Assembly (NCBI GenBank): GCA_036676355.1
Contig: JAKFDA010000063.1
Location: forward strand, 1-64,000
DNA: 64,000 bases
Direction of reading: 5' to 3'
Source of the DNA: ZC4RG42 sp036676355
Lineage (GTDB): Bacteria; Pseudomonadota; Gammaproteobacteria; Burkholderiales; SG8-39
Both the position numbers and the translations under genes were made by a program. The notes under the pieces are model-generated. The model searched no databases, was not told the origin of the DNA, and worked only from the letters and a program-made list of their open reading frames with translations. Positions 27,063-36,482 of this stretch are shown here, one piece after another (position 1 is the stretch's first letter; each line of letters opens with the position of its first letter).

Positions 27063-28247
27063 TTGAAAAGAATTCATTACATCGCCTTGCCGATTGCGGC
27101 GCTCGTCGCCTTGGGCGGCTACGCGTACTACGCGCAGCGCGCTCCGCTGGCGCCGGCCGTCGGCAATGCGCCGCCGATCACAGACGCTGCGGGTAAAACC
27201 GCGAATGGCAACGGCAAGGGTAATGCCGGTCCTGTCATGGTCGAGGCGATGCGGGTGGAGGCCGTCGACGTGCAGGAAGACGTTGTCGCGGTCGGCACGG
27301 TTCGATCGAATGAGTCCGTGGTGGTGCGCCCGGAAGTGTCGGGCCGCATCACGAATCTGAATTTTTCCGAAGGCGGGCGCGTTCAACAGGGGCAGTTGCT
27401 GGTGCAACTCGACGCCTCCATTGTCGCCGCTGAAGTGCAACAGGCCAGAGCCAACCTCAAGCTTGCCCGGGCGAACTACGACCGCACGGTGGAATTGCGC
27501 AAGGACAACTTCGTCAGCGAGGCGGCGCAGGATCAGGCGCTCAACAATCTGCGCGTGGTGGAAGCCACGGTGGCGCTGGCCGAAGCGCGGCTGGCCAAGA
27601 TGGCGATTCGCGCGCCTTTCTCGGGCGTCATCGGCATCCGTCAGGTCAGCGTCGGCGACTACGTCAAGGAAGGGCAGGATCTCGTGACGTTGGAAGATAC
27701 GTCGTCGCTCAAGGTCGATTTCCGTCTGCCGGAGATGCTGACCGGCGCGCTCGAGCGCGGCCAGCGGGTGGAGGTGCATAGCGATGCCTTCGCCGGCAAG
27801 CGCTATATCGCCACGCTGGATGCCATCGACCCGGTCGTCGACCAGAACGGTCGCGCTTTGGTATTGCGTGCGCGGTTGGAGAACATAAACGGGCAGTTAC
27901 GCCCGGGGATGTTTGTCCAGACCCGCGTCATCCTCTCACAGCGCCAGGGCGCACTGATGGTGCCCGAGGAAGCGCTCATCGCGGTCGGCGGCGAGCAGCG
28001 CGTTTATCGCGTGCAGAGCGACAACAAGGTGGAGCAGCGCACGGTTGTCACCGGCTTGCGTCGCGAAGGACGGGTGGAAATCATTGAGGGGCTGCAGGCG
28101 GGTGATCTCATCGTGACGGCGGGTCATTTGAAACTGCGGCCGGGTACGATCGTGCAAGTTATGCAGGAAGAAGCCACGGTGGCCGCGCCGGACAGGAGCG
28201 CGGCACCTGTGGCGCCGCAGGCCAAGCCGGCCAAGAACGCCTCCTAG
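27063..28247 (+). CDS. Second RND efflux periplasmic adaptor (MFP)
   Basis: A membrane-fusion protein of about 394 residues with an N-terminal membrane anchor (RIHYIALPIAALVALGGYAYY), a coiled coil, a lipoyl domain (APFSGVIGIRQVSVGDYVKEGQDLV) and a barrel domain. The start is ambiguous. There is no ATG near the anchor; a TTG at 27063 is preceded by AAGGGA at a good distance, and another TTG at 27033 would add 10 residues. It is 18 nt upstream of its own RND pump, so a two-gene MFP-RND operon. No dedicated outer-membrane factor follows, so it may share the one at 20.4 kb. Confidence 0.88.
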   Translation: MKRIHYIALPIAALVALGGYAYYAQRAPLAPAVGNAPPITDAAGKTANGNGKGNAGPVMVEAMRVEAVDVQEDVVAVGTVRSNESVVVRPEVSGRITNLNFSEGGRVQQGQLLVQLDASIVAAEVQQARANLKLARANYDRTVELRKDNFVSEAAQDQALNNLRVVEATVALAEARLAKMAIRAPFSGVIGIRQVSVGDYVKEGQDLVTLEDTSSLKVDFRLPEMLTGALERGQRVEVHSDAFAGKRYIATLDAIDPVVDQNGRALVLRARLENINGQLRPGMFVQTRVILSQRQGALMVPEEALIAVGGEQRVYRVQSDNKVEQRTVVTGLRREGRVEIIEGLQAGDLIVTAGHLKLRPGTIVQVMQEEATVAAPDRSAAPVAPQAKPAKNAS

Positions 28248-28265
28248 AGTTACCGCACAAAAACT

Positions 28266-31200
28266 ATGGTCCTCTCCGATCTCAGTATTCGCCGACCGGT
28301 CCTCGCCACGGTGATGAGCCTGGTGATCGTGCTCATCGGCCTGGTCTGTTACGAGCGGCTCTCGGTGCGCGAGTATCCGAACATCGACGAACCTGTAGTC
28401 ACTGTGCGGACGGACTACCGCGGCGCCAGCCCGGACATCATCGAGTCGCGCGTGACGCGGCCGCTGGAAGAGCAACTCGCGGGCATCGAAGGCGTCGACG
28501 TGCTGACTTCCATCAGCCGGCAGGAGCAGAGCCAGATCACGGTGCGTTTCCGTCTGGAACGCGATCCCGATGCGGCAGCGAGCGATGTGCGCGATCGCGT
28601 GTCGCGTGCGCGACGCAGACTGCCTGAAGATATCGACGAACCGATCATCACCAAGGTGGAGGCCGACGCCAGTCCGATCATCTGGCTCGCATTCTCCAGT
28701 GATCGCTATTCCGCTATGGAACTGAGCGATTTTGCCAGCCGGCTGGTGAAACCGCGGCTGCAGACGCTGCCGGGTGCGGCGGATGTGCGCATCGGCGGCG
28801 AACGGCGCTACTCGATGCGCATCTGGGTGGATCGCGCCAAGCTCGCAGGCTACGGCCTGACGCCGCAGGACGTCGAAGAAGCACTGCGGCGCCAGAACGT
28901 CGAAGTGCCCGCCGGCCGGATCGAAAGCGAGATGCGCGAATTCTCGGTCGTTACGCAGACCGATCTGATCAATCCCGGGCAGTTCGAAAAAATTATTGTC
29001 CGCTACGTCAGCGGTTATCCGGTCCGCGTGAGCGACATCGCAACGGTCGAACTCGCACCGGAGGACGAACGCACCATCGTCCGCTTCAACGGCAAACCCG
29101 CGGTCGGGCTCGGCGTGATCAAACAGGCTACCGCCAACCCGCTCGAACTCGCCGAAGCGGTGCAGGCCGAGATGCCGAAGATCCTCGAGGATCTGCCGCC
29201 GGGCATCGAGGTGAATGTGGCGAACGACACCACGGTGTTCATCGATCGATCGATCAAGTCGGTATTCGTCACCATAGGCGAAGCCGTCATCCTGGTGGTG
29301 CTGGTGATCTTCGTATTCCTGCGCTCGGTGCGCGCCACGCTCATCCCGCTGGTCACCATTCCTGTGTCGCTGATCGGCGCCTGCGGCGTCATGTATCTGC
29401 TGGGCTTCAGCATCAACACGCTCACGCTGCTGGCGCTGGTACTCGCCATCGGTCTGGTGGTGGATGACGCGATCGTGATGCTGGAAAACATCTACCGGCA
29501 TATCGAAGAGGGCATGAAGCCTTACCAGGCCGCATTGCTGGGAGCCAAGGAAATCGGCTTCGCGGTGGTCGCAATGACACTGACGCTTGCTGCCGTGTAT
29601 GCGCCGGTCGCCTTCATGACGGGGCGCACGGGCAAGCTGTTCATCGAGTTCGCGCTGACATTGGCCGGCGCGGTGATCGTGTCGGGCTTCGTCGCGCTGA
29701 CGTTGTCGCCGATGATGTGCTCGAAACTGCTGCGCCGTACTGAACGACACGGCTGGTTCTACAACTTCGTCGAAACGGGCCTGACACGGCTCACGGACGC
29801 GTATCGCGCCGGACTGCGTCGCGCGTTGCGCATGCGCACGCTGGTGCTGATCGTCGGATTCGGCGTGCCGAGCGTCGCGATCTTCGTTCTCTTCGGCACG
29901 CTGAAACAGGAGCTGTCGCCTACCGAAGATCGCGGCACCATCGTCGGCAACTTCGTCGCGCCCGAAGGTTCCACGATCGATTACACCGATCAGTACGCGC
30001 GGCTGCTCGAAGAGATTTACGCGCAGGCGCCCGCGGTGAATCGCTATTTCGTCATCACCGGTTCGCCGGAGGTGTCGCGCGGTCGCTCCTACATCCGATT
30101 CAGGGACTGGAGCGAGCGCGACGTCAGCGCGCAGGATATTGCCGACTGGCTGCGTCCGCGCATGGCGGCGCTGCCCGGGGTCATGGCCTTTCCCTCGTTA
30201 CCGCCATCGCTCGGCGCCGGCATTCGTTCCAAACCGGTCGAGCTTGTGATCGTCACGTCGGATCAATACACCGAGCTCGAAAAAGTCGTGGATAACATCA
30301 TCGACAAGGCGCGCGACAATCCCGGCCTGCAGAACATCGAGACCGATCTCAAGCTCAACAAGCCGGAGTTGCGGGTCGATGTGCGGCGTGATCGCGCCGC
30401 CGACGCCGAAGTGCCGGTGGAAACCATCGGCCGCACCATGGAAACCATGCTCGGCGGGCGGCAAGTGACGCGCTTCAAGCAGAACGGCGAGCAGTACGAC
30501 GTGCTGGTGCAGGTCGCGGCCAATGAGCGCAATAATCCGCGCGACATCTCCAACATTTTCGTGCGCGGCCGCAATGACGTGATGGTGCCGCTGTCGAGCC
30601 TCGTCTCGGTGCAGGAGACCGTAGCGCCGCGCGAGCTGAATCACTTCAACCAGCGCCGTTCGGCGACCATCACCGCGACGCTCGCGCCAGAGTATTCGCT
30701 CGGCGAAGCGCTGGAATATCTGGAGACGCTTGCGAAGCAGGAGTTGCCGGTCGGCTACGCGCTCGATTACAACGGCAACTCGCGCGAATTCAAGGTGTCG
30801 TCCGGCGGTCTGTGGTTCACCTTCGCATTGGCGCTGGTGTTCATCTATCTCGTGCTGTCGGCGCAGTTCGAAAGCTTCCGCGATCCGTTCATCATCATGC
30901 TGACGGTACCGCTATCGATGACCGGCGCATTGCTGGCCTTGAAGCTTTCCGGCGGCACGTTGAACGTATACAGCCAGATCGGTCTGGTGACGCTGGTGGG
31001 GTTGATCACCAAGCACGGCATTCTCATCGTCGAGTTCGCCAATCAACTGCAGGGAAAAGGAGAGAGCGTGTTCGATGCGATCGTCGACTCGGCGGTGCTG
31101 CGTCTGCGCCCGATTCTGATGACGACCGGCGCGATGGTGCTCGGCGCGATTCCGCTGGCGTTCGCGCACGGTGCGGGCGCCGAAAGCCGTCAACCGATCG

Positions 31201-31349
31201 GCTGGGTGATCGTCGGCGGCCTGCTGCTGGGGACTTTGCTTACGCTATTCGTCGTGCCGGTGGTATACAGTCTACTTGCGCGCCGGCATCGACCGGCAGA
31301 AGAACAACCGGGCACCGCGATGGAAACTGCGGGCAGTCCCATGCATTGA
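28266..31349 (+). CDS. Second RND efflux pump, inner-membrane transporter (HAE1 family)
   Basis: A 1027-residue RND transporter starting MVLSDLSIRRPVLATVMSLVIVLIGLVCYERLSVREYPNI in the usual style; 12 helices and two periplasmic loops. The proton-relay Asp pair lies in IGLVVDDAIVMLENIYRHIE. It is clearly different in sequence from the 21.9-25.0 kb pump, so the two are not a recent tandem duplication. It is more like the MexK/MdtB-type group (my impression). Substrate unknown. Confidence 0.94.
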   Translation: MVLSDLSIRRPVLATVMSLVIVLIGLVCYERLSVREYPNIDEPVVTVRTDYRGASPDIIESRVTRPLEEQLAGIEGVDVLTSISRQEQSQITVRFRLERDPDAAASDVRDRVSRARRRLPEDIDEPIITKVEADASPIIWLAFSSDRYSAMELSDFASRLVKPRLQTLPGAADVRIGGERRYSMRIWVDRAKLAGYGLTPQDVEEALRRQNVEVPAGRIESEMREFSVVTQTDLINPGQFEKIIVRYVSGYPVRVSDIATVELAPEDERTIVRFNGKPAVGLGVIKQATANPLELAEAVQAEMPKILEDLPPGIEVNVANDTTVFIDRSIKSVFVTIGEAVILVVLVIFVFLRSVRATLIPLVTIPVSLIGACGVMYLLGFSINTLTLLALVLAIGLVVDDAIVMLENIYRHIEEGMKPYQAALLGAKEIGFAVVAMTLTLAAVYAPVAFMTGRTGKLFIEFALTLAGAVIVSGFVALTLSPMMCSKLLRRTERHGWFYNFVETGLTRLTDAYRAGLRRALRMRTLVLIVGFGVPSVAIFVLFGTLKQELSPTEDRGTIVGNFVAPEGSTIDYTDQYARLLEEIYAQAPAVNRYFVITGSPEVSRGRSYIRFRDWSERDVSAQDIADWLRPRMAALPGVMAFPSLPPSLGAGIRSKPVELVIVTSDQYTELEKVVDNIIDKARDNPGLQNIETDLKLNKPELRVDVRRDRAADAEVPVETIGRTMETMLGGRQVTRFKQNGEQYDVLVQVAANERNNPRDISNIFVRGRNDVMVPLSSLVSVQETVAPRELNHFNQRRSATITATLAPEYSLGEALEYLETLAKQELPVGYALDYNGNSREFKVSSGGLWFTFALALVFIYLVLSAQFESFRDPFIIMLTVPLSMTGALLALKLSGGTLNVYSQIGLVTLVGLITKHGILIVEFANQLQGKGESVFDAIVDSAVLRLRPILMTTGAMVLGAIPLAFAHGAGAESRQPIGWVIVGGLLLGTLLTLFVVPVVYSLLARRHRPAEEQPGTAMETAGSPMH

Positions 31350-31364
31350 ATCCGACCATCACCA

Positions 31365-32087
31365 ATGCGCCAGATCGTCCTCGACACTGAAACTACCGGC
31401 CTGAACGCCCGCATGGGCGATCGCATTATCGAAATCGCCTGTGTGGAAATGGTCAATCGCCGACTTACCGGCAAACATTTTCATCGCTACGTCAATCCCG
31501 AACGCGCAGTGGAAGAGGGCGCGCTCAAGGTGCACGGCATCACCGACGAATTCCTCGCCGACAAGCCGCCGTTTGCCGAAGTGGTGGACGATTTTCTCGA
31601 GTACGTGCGCGGTGCGGAGCTGATCATCCACAATGCCGCCTTCGATGTCGAGTTCCTCAACATGGAACTCGGCAAGCTCAAGCGCGATGCGCTCGACGGT
31701 TGCGTGGCCGGGGTGATCGATACGCTGCGCCAGGCGCGCGAACTGCACCCGGGCAAGAAAAACTCGCTCGATGCGCTGTGCGAGCGTTACGCCGTCGACA
31801 ACGCGCATCGCACGTTACACGGCGCGTTGCTGGACGCGGAACTGCTTGCGGAAGTGTATCTGGCCATGACGCGTGGTCAGGAAAGTCTCGCAATCGGTCT
31901 GGAGATGCCGTGCGAGACCGACAAAGCCGGTGCAACGACGCTCAGGCCACGTCCTGCTCTGATCGTGTTGCCCGCGAGCGACGAGGAAATCGAAGCGCAT
32001 CTGGCGGTGTTGGCCGCGATCGCCAAGGAATCGAAGGGCGCCGCCGTCTGGCAATTCGAAATGAATGAGGCGGTAAGCGTCGCCTGA
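31365..32087 (+). CDS. dnaQ: DNA polymerase III epsilon subunit (3'-5' proofreading exonuclease)
   Basis: A 240-residue DEDDh exonuclease. The catalytic residues are Asp7 and Glu9 (VLDTETTG), Asp94 (NAAFDVEFLN), His152 and Asp157 (LHGALLDAELLAEVYL). The C-terminal tail is the part that binds the polymerase alpha subunit. It lies 15 nt after the RND pump, although its natural partner rnhA is at 20.4 kb. Its expression may now depend on read-through from the efflux genes or on a promoter inside the pump gene. Confidence 0.95.
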   Translation: MRQIVLDTETTGLNARMGDRIIEIACVEMVNRRLTGKHFHRYVNPERAVEEGALKVHGITDEFLADKPPFAEVVDDFLEYVRGAELIIHNAAFDVEFLNMELGKLKRDALDGCVAGVIDTLRQARELHPGKKNSLDALCERYAVDNAHRTLHGALLDAELLAEVYLAMTRGQESLAIGLEMPCETDKAGATTLRPRPALIVLPASDEEIEAHLAVLAAIAKESKGAAVWQFEMNEAVSVA

Positions 32088-32192
32088 CGCGGATCTGCGC
32101 CGTGGGCGCGGTGACTGGCGCGCCGGCGCCATGAATGCCTGCGATTATTTTGGTCGGTATGCGATTTCCGTGCACGAATGACGTCTGCCAAA

Positions 32193-32221
32193 TTGAGCCG
32201 GCCTCTCGTTTCGGCTATCAT
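32193..32221 (+). promoter_or_regulatory. Probable pyrG promoter
   Basis: TTGAGC at 32193-32198 and TATCAT at 32216-32221 are separated by exactly 17 nt. This is a good sigma-70 promoter 27 nt upstream of the pyrG ATG. The rest of the 160-nt gap after dnaQ shows no gene. Confidence 0.65.
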
Positions 32222-32247
32222 TCGTCGTCCTAAGCCCCAGTTCCGCA

Positions 32248-33900
32248 ATGACCAAATATGTCTTTGTTTCGGGCGGTGTGGTGTCCTCTTTGGGGAAAGG
32301 GATCGCTGCCGCTTCTTTAGCCGCGATTCTTGAATCCCGCGGCATCAAAGTCACCCTCCTCAAGCTCGACCCCTATATCAACGTCGATCCCGGCACCATG
32401 AGCCCTTTCCAGCACGGAGAGGTGTTCGTGACCGAAGACGGTGCCGAGACGGACCTCGATCTCGGCCATTACGAGCGCTATATCTCGGCCAAGATGCGCA
32501 AGGTGAATAACTTCACCACCGGCCAGATCTACGAGAGCGTGATCAAGAAGGAGCGCCGCGGCGATTATCTCGGCCGTACGGTGCAGGTGATTCCCCATAT
32601 CACCGATGAGATCAAAGCGTTCATCAAGCGCGGCGCGGGTGATGCCGACGTCGCGATCGTCGAAATCGGCGGCACGGTGGGCGATATCGAATCGCTGCCT
32701 TTCCTCGAGGCCGTGCGCCAGATGCGCCTTGAGCTGGGCGACCGCAATACCTGTTATCTGCATCTCACGCTGGTGCCGTATATCAAGTCGGCCGGCGAAA
32801 TCAAAACGAAACCGACGCAGCATTCGGTCAAGGAACTGCGCGAAATCGGGATTCAGCCGGACGCCGTGCTGTGCCGCACCGATGCCGGCCCGCTGCCGGA
32901 AGACGAACGCGGCAAGATCGCGCTGTTCTGCAACCTGTCGGTCAAGGCCGTCATTTCGGTCTGGGATGCGGATTCGATTTACAAGATTCCATCCATGCTG
33001 CATCAGCAGATGCTGGACGAGATCGTCTGCCACAAGCTCGATGTGCTGGCCAAACCCGCCAACCTGTCGGTGTGGGACAAGCTGGTGTATGCGCTCGAGC
33101 ATCCCCAGCATCAGATCACCATCGCGCTGGTCGGCAAGTACGTCGATCTGACCGAGTCCTACAAATCGCTGTCCGAAGCGCTCATCCACGCCGGCATCCA
33201 TACCCGCTCGAAGGTCAACATTCGCTATATCGATTCGGAAGCGATCGAGCGCGACGGCACCGACGCCCTGAAGAACGTCGATGCGGTGCTTGTTCCCGGC
33301 GGCTTCGGCAAGCGCGGTGTCGAAGGCAAGATCCGCGCAATCCGGTTCGCGCGCGAACAGAAGATTCCGTATCTCGGTATCTGTCTCGGCATGCAACTCG
33401 CCGTGATCGAATTTGCGCGGCATATGTGCGGACTGACCGGTGCGAATTCCACCGAGTTCGACGCCGATACGCCGCATCCGGTCGTGGCGCTGATCACCGA
33501 GTGGATGGATCGCGACGGTCGTGTGGAGAAGCGCGACGAGACATCCGCGCTGGGCGGTACCATGCGGCTCGGTGCGCAGGCTTCGGTGCTCGATCCGGAC
33601 AGTCACGCACGCAAGATTTACGGCGCCGACATCATCAACGAGCGTCACCGTCATCGCTATGAGGTGAACGACCATTATCTGCCCCACCTGAAAAAGGCGG
33701 GACTGCGGATTGCCGGCCTGACACAGGCCGAACAACTCGTGGAAATGGTGGAATTGCCCGATCACCCCTGGTTCATCGGCTGTCAGTTCCATCCGGAATT
33801 CACTTCCACGCCGCGGGAAGGGCATCCGTTGTTCAAAAGCTTTATCGAGGCGGCCATCGTGCATCAGACGGCCGACGGCAAGAAGGCAGTCAAGGCATAA
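32248..33900 (+). CDS. pyrG: CTP synthase
   Basis: A 550-residue enzyme converting UTP to CTP with ATP and glutamine. The N-terminal synthase domain starts MTKYVFVSGGVVSSLGKGI. The C-terminal class I glutamine amidotransferase domain has the nucleophile Cys379 (LGICLGMQLAVIEFAR) and the His/Glu pair in QFHPEF. Full length. It is followed 2 nt later by kdsA, as in many proteobacteria. Confidence 0.97.
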   Translation: MTKYVFVSGGVVSSLGKGIAAASLAAILESRGIKVTLLKLDPYINVDPGTMSPFQHGEVFVTEDGAETDLDLGHYERYISAKMRKVNNFTTGQIYESVIKKERRGDYLGRTVQVIPHITDEIKAFIKRGAGDADVAIVEIGGTVGDIESLPFLEAVRQMRLELGDRNTCYLHLTLVPYIKSAGEIKTKPTQHSVKELREIGIQPDAVLCRTDAGPLPEDERGKIALFCNLSVKAVISVWDADSIYKIPSMLHQQMLDEIVCHKLDVLAKPANLSVWDKLVYALEHPQHQITIALVGKYVDLTESYKSLSEALIHAGIHTRSKVNIRYIDSEAIERDGTDALKNVDAVLVPGGFGKRGVEGKIRAIRFAREQKIPYLGICLGMQLAVIEFARHMCGLTGANSTEFDADTPHPVVALITEWMDRDGRVEKRDETSALGGTMRLGAQASVLDPDSHARKIYGADIINERHRHRYEVNDHYLPHLKKAGLRIAGLTQAEQLVEMVELPDHPWFIGCQFHPEFTSTPREGHPLFKSFIEAAIVHQTADGKKAVKA

Positions 33901-33902
33901 CG

Positions 33903-34751
33903 ATGAAACTGTGCGGGTTCGAAGTAGGACTGAATCACCCGATTTTTCTCATTGCAGGCCCTTGTGTCGTGGAGTCGCGCGAAATGGCGTACGACACCGC
34001 GGGTCGGCTAAAGGAAATCGCCGCTGCGGTGGGTATACCGTTCATCTACAAATCGTCCTACGACAAGGCCAATCGCAGTTCGGGTAAATCCTTCCGCGGC
34101 CCGGGCATGGACAAGGGCCTGGAAATCCTCGCCGACGTGCGCAAGAAGATCGGTGTACCGGTACTGACCGATGTGCACAGCGAAGATGAAATACCCGCCG
34201 TGGCCGCGGCGGTCGATGTACTGCAGACGCCTGCATTCCTGTGCCGCCAGACCGATTTCATCCGCGCCGTGGCGATGTGCGGCAAGCCGGTGAATATCAA
34301 GAAGGGCCAGTTCCTCGCGCCGGGCGACATGAAGAATGTTGTCGATAAGGCGAAAGAAGCAGCGGCTGAAGCCGGCCTTAAAGACAATATCCTGGTGTGC
34401 GAGCGCGGCGCGTCTTTCGGTTACAACAATCTGGTGTCCGATATGCGTTCGCTCGCGATCATGCGCGAGACCGGTTGCCCGGTTGTTTTCGATGCCACGC
34501 ATTCGGTGCAACTACCCGGTGGGCAGGGCACATCGAGCGGCGGCCAACGCGAATTCGTGCCCGTGCTGGCGCGCGCTGCAGTGGCATCCGGCGTCGCGGG
34601 ACTGTTCATGGAAACGCATCCGAACCCCGCCAAGGCAATGTCCGATGGGCCCAATGCCTGGCCGTTGGGATTGATGCAGCCCCTGCTCGAAACGCTCAAG
34701 GCGCTCGATGCACTGGTGAAACAACGCGGCTTCGCGGAGCAGTCGCTTTAG
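33903..34751 (+). CDS. kdsA: 3-deoxy-8-phosphooctulonate synthase (KDO8P synthase)
   Basis: A 282-residue TIM-barrel enzyme that condenses phosphoenolpyruvate with arabinose 5-phosphate in the pathway to Kdo for lipopolysaccharide. Signatures: LIAGPCVVESREMAYDTA, YKSSYDKANRSSGKSFRGPG and the KKGQFLAP segment. Only 2 nt separate it from pyrG. A Gram-negative outer membrane with lipopolysaccharide is implied. Confidence 0.96.
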   Translation: MKLCGFEVGLNHPIFLIAGPCVVESREMAYDTAGRLKEIAAAVGIPFIYKSSYDKANRSSGKSFRGPGMDKGLEILADVRKKIGVPVLTDVHSEDEIPAVAAAVDVLQTPAFLCRQTDFIRAVAMCGKPVNIKKGQFLAPGDMKNVVDKAKEAAAEAGLKDNILVCERGASFGYNNLVSDMRSLAIMRETGCPVVFDATHSVQLPGGQGTSSGGQREFVPVLARAAVASGVAGLFMETHPNPAKAMSDGPNAWPLGLMQPLLETLKALDALVKQRGFAEQSL

Positions 34752-34759
34752 ACATAAAG

Positions 34760-34828
34760 ACGGAGCGCACGAGAATTCGCAGACGCGAATTCGGCATTGG
34801 GGTTCATCGAGCCGATTGTGCGCTCCGT
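34760..34828 (+). other. Structured kdsA-eno spacer
   Basis: Outer stem ACGGAGCGCAC (34760-34770) pairs perfectly with GTGCGCTCCGT (34818-34828). Inside it, a second perfect 8-bp hairpin GAATTCGC-AGAC-GCGAATTC occupies 34773-34792, and a weaker GGC/GCC pairing may close a third arm. Possible roles are a terminator for kdsA (only TTT follows), an RNA-processing site, or a leader element for eno. Confidence 0.5.
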
Positions 34829-34863
34829 TTAAACAGGTTCTTTCGTATTTTATCGAGGTGTGT

Positions 34864-36147
34864 ATGAGTTCAATCGTCGACGTCGTCGCAAGAGAAATTC
34901 TCGATTCGCGGGGCAACCCCACGGTCGAAGCCGATGTATTGCTCGAATCGGGCGTGATGGGCCGCGCAGCGGTTCCCTCCGGCGCTTCCACCGGCTCGCG
35001 TGAAGCGCTCGAACTGCGCGACGGCGACAAGCAGCGTTATCTGGGCAAGGGCGTCCTGCGCGCGGTCGAACACATCAACACCGAGATTTCCGAAGTCGTC
35101 ATGGGCCTCGATGCATCGGAACAGGCGTTCATCGACAAGACACTGATCGAATTCGACGGCAGCGAAAATAAAGGTCGCCTGGGCGCCAATGCGCTGCTCG
35201 CGGTGTCGATGGCGGTTGCCAAGGCAGCGTCGGAAGAAGCCGGTCTGCCGTTGTATCGTTATTTCGGCGGTTCGGGTGCGATGCAGATGCCGGTGCCGAT
35301 GATGAACGTCATCAACGGTGGTGCGCACGCGAACAACAGCCTCGACATGCAGGAGTTCATGATCCTGCCGATCGGCGCGCGCAGCTTCCGCGAAGCGCTG
35401 CGTTGCGGCGCGGAGATTTTCCATTCGCTGAAAAAGCTGCTCGACCAGAAAGGCATGTCCACCACCGTGGGCGACGAGGGCGGTTTCGCGCCCAACCTCG
35501 GCTCGAACGCCGAAGCGTTGGAACTCATCATGCAGGCAATCGAAAGCGCCGGTTACATGCCCGGCGGCGACGTCGTGCTCGGCATGGATTGCGCAAGTTC
35601 GGAATTTTTCAAGGACGGCCGCTATCAACTCGATTCCGACGGCCTCCAACTGACTTCAGCCGAACTGGTCGATTACCTCGCCACGCTGTGCGACAAGTTT
35701 CCGATCATATCGATTGAGGACGGCATGTCGGAAAGCGACTGGGACGGCTGGCAACTGCTGACCGAGCGTCTGGGCAAGCGCGTGCAGCTGGTCGGCGACG
35801 ATCTGTTCGTTACCAACACGCGCATTCTGCGCGAAGGCATCAAGCTCGGCGTGGCGAACTCGATCCTGATCAAAGTGAATCAGATCGGTACGCTGACCGA
35901 AACTTTCGCCGCGATCGAGATGGCCAAGCGCGCGGGTTACACCTCGGTGATTTCGCATCGCTCGGGCGAAACGGAAGACACCACCATCGCCGACATCGCG
36001 GTGGGCACGAACGCGCTGCAGATCAAGACCGGCTCGCTGTCGCGCTCGGATCGCGTCGCCAAGTACAACCAGTTGCTGCGTATCGAGGAAGATCTGGGCG
36101 ATGCGGTGTCCTATCCAGGTCGCGACGCCTTCTACCAACTGCGCTGA
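34864..36147 (+). CDS. eno: Enolase
   Basis: A 427-residue glycolytic enzyme interconverting 2-phosphoglycerate and phosphoenolpyruvate. Signature segments: AREILDSRGNPTVEADV at the start, GGAHANNSLDMQEFMILP, the Mg-binding region FPIISIEDGMSESDWDGW and the C-terminal motif SHRSGETEDTTIADIAVG. The ATG at 34864 has GAGGTG upstream. Chromosomal neighbour ftsB is typical. Confidence 0.97.
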   Translation: MSSIVDVVAREILDSRGNPTVEADVLLESGVMGRAAVPSGASTGSREALELRDGDKQRYLGKGVLRAVEHINTEISEVVMGLDASEQAFIDKTLIEFDGSENKGRLGANALLAVSMAVAKAASEEAGLPLYRYFGGSGAMQMPVPMMNVINGGAHANNSLDMQEFMILPIGARSFREALRCGAEIFHSLKKLLDQKGMSTTVGDEGGFAPNLGSNAEALELIMQAIESAGYMPGGDVVLGMDCASSEFFKDGRYQLDSDGLQLTSAELVDYLATLCDKFPIISIEDGMSESDWDGWQLLTERLGKRVQLVGDDLFVTNTRILREGIKLGVANSILIKVNQIGTLTETFAAIEMAKRAGYTSVISHRSGETEDTTIADIAVGTNALQIKTGSLSRSDRVAKYNQLLRIEEDLGDAVSYPGRDAFYQLR

Positions 36148-36174
36148 TTCGCAAGCGGAGGCAGTGCCTTTGCC

Positions 36175-36474
36175 ATGAAAATCCTGGCCATTGTTCTGGG
36201 CGTACTGATCCTGCTGATTCAGTATCCCCTTTGGCTGGGTAAGGGCGGCTGGTTGAAAGTGTGGGACGCCGATCGCCAGGTTGCGGTGCAAAAGCAGGTC
36301 AACGACGATATGCAATCGCGTAACGACGGTCTTGCCGCCGAGGTGACCGATCTCAAGCAGGGCATGGAGGCGGTCGAAGAGCGGGCGCGCTATGACCTCG
36401 GCTTCGTCAAGAAGGACGAAGTTTTTTTTCAGATCATCGAACCGCCCAAGGCCGACACGCCGCCCGCGCGCTGA
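36175..36474 (+). CDS. ftsB: Cell division protein FtsB
   Basis: A 99-residue bitopic divisome protein. One N-terminal membrane segment (ILAIVLGVLILLIQYPLWLG) is followed by a coiled coil (about residues 35-70) and the conserved ERARYDLGFVKKDEVFFQII end. It forms the FtsQLB subcomplex with FtsL and FtsQ. Located 27 nt after eno, as in most betaproteobacteria and gammaproteobacteria. Confidence 0.93.
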   Translation: MKILAIVLGVLILLIQYPLWLGKGGWLKVWDADRQVAVQKQVNDDMQSRNDGLAAEVTDLKQGMEAVEERARYDLGFVKKDEVFFQIIEPPKADTPPAR

Positions 36475-36482
36475 AATCGAAC

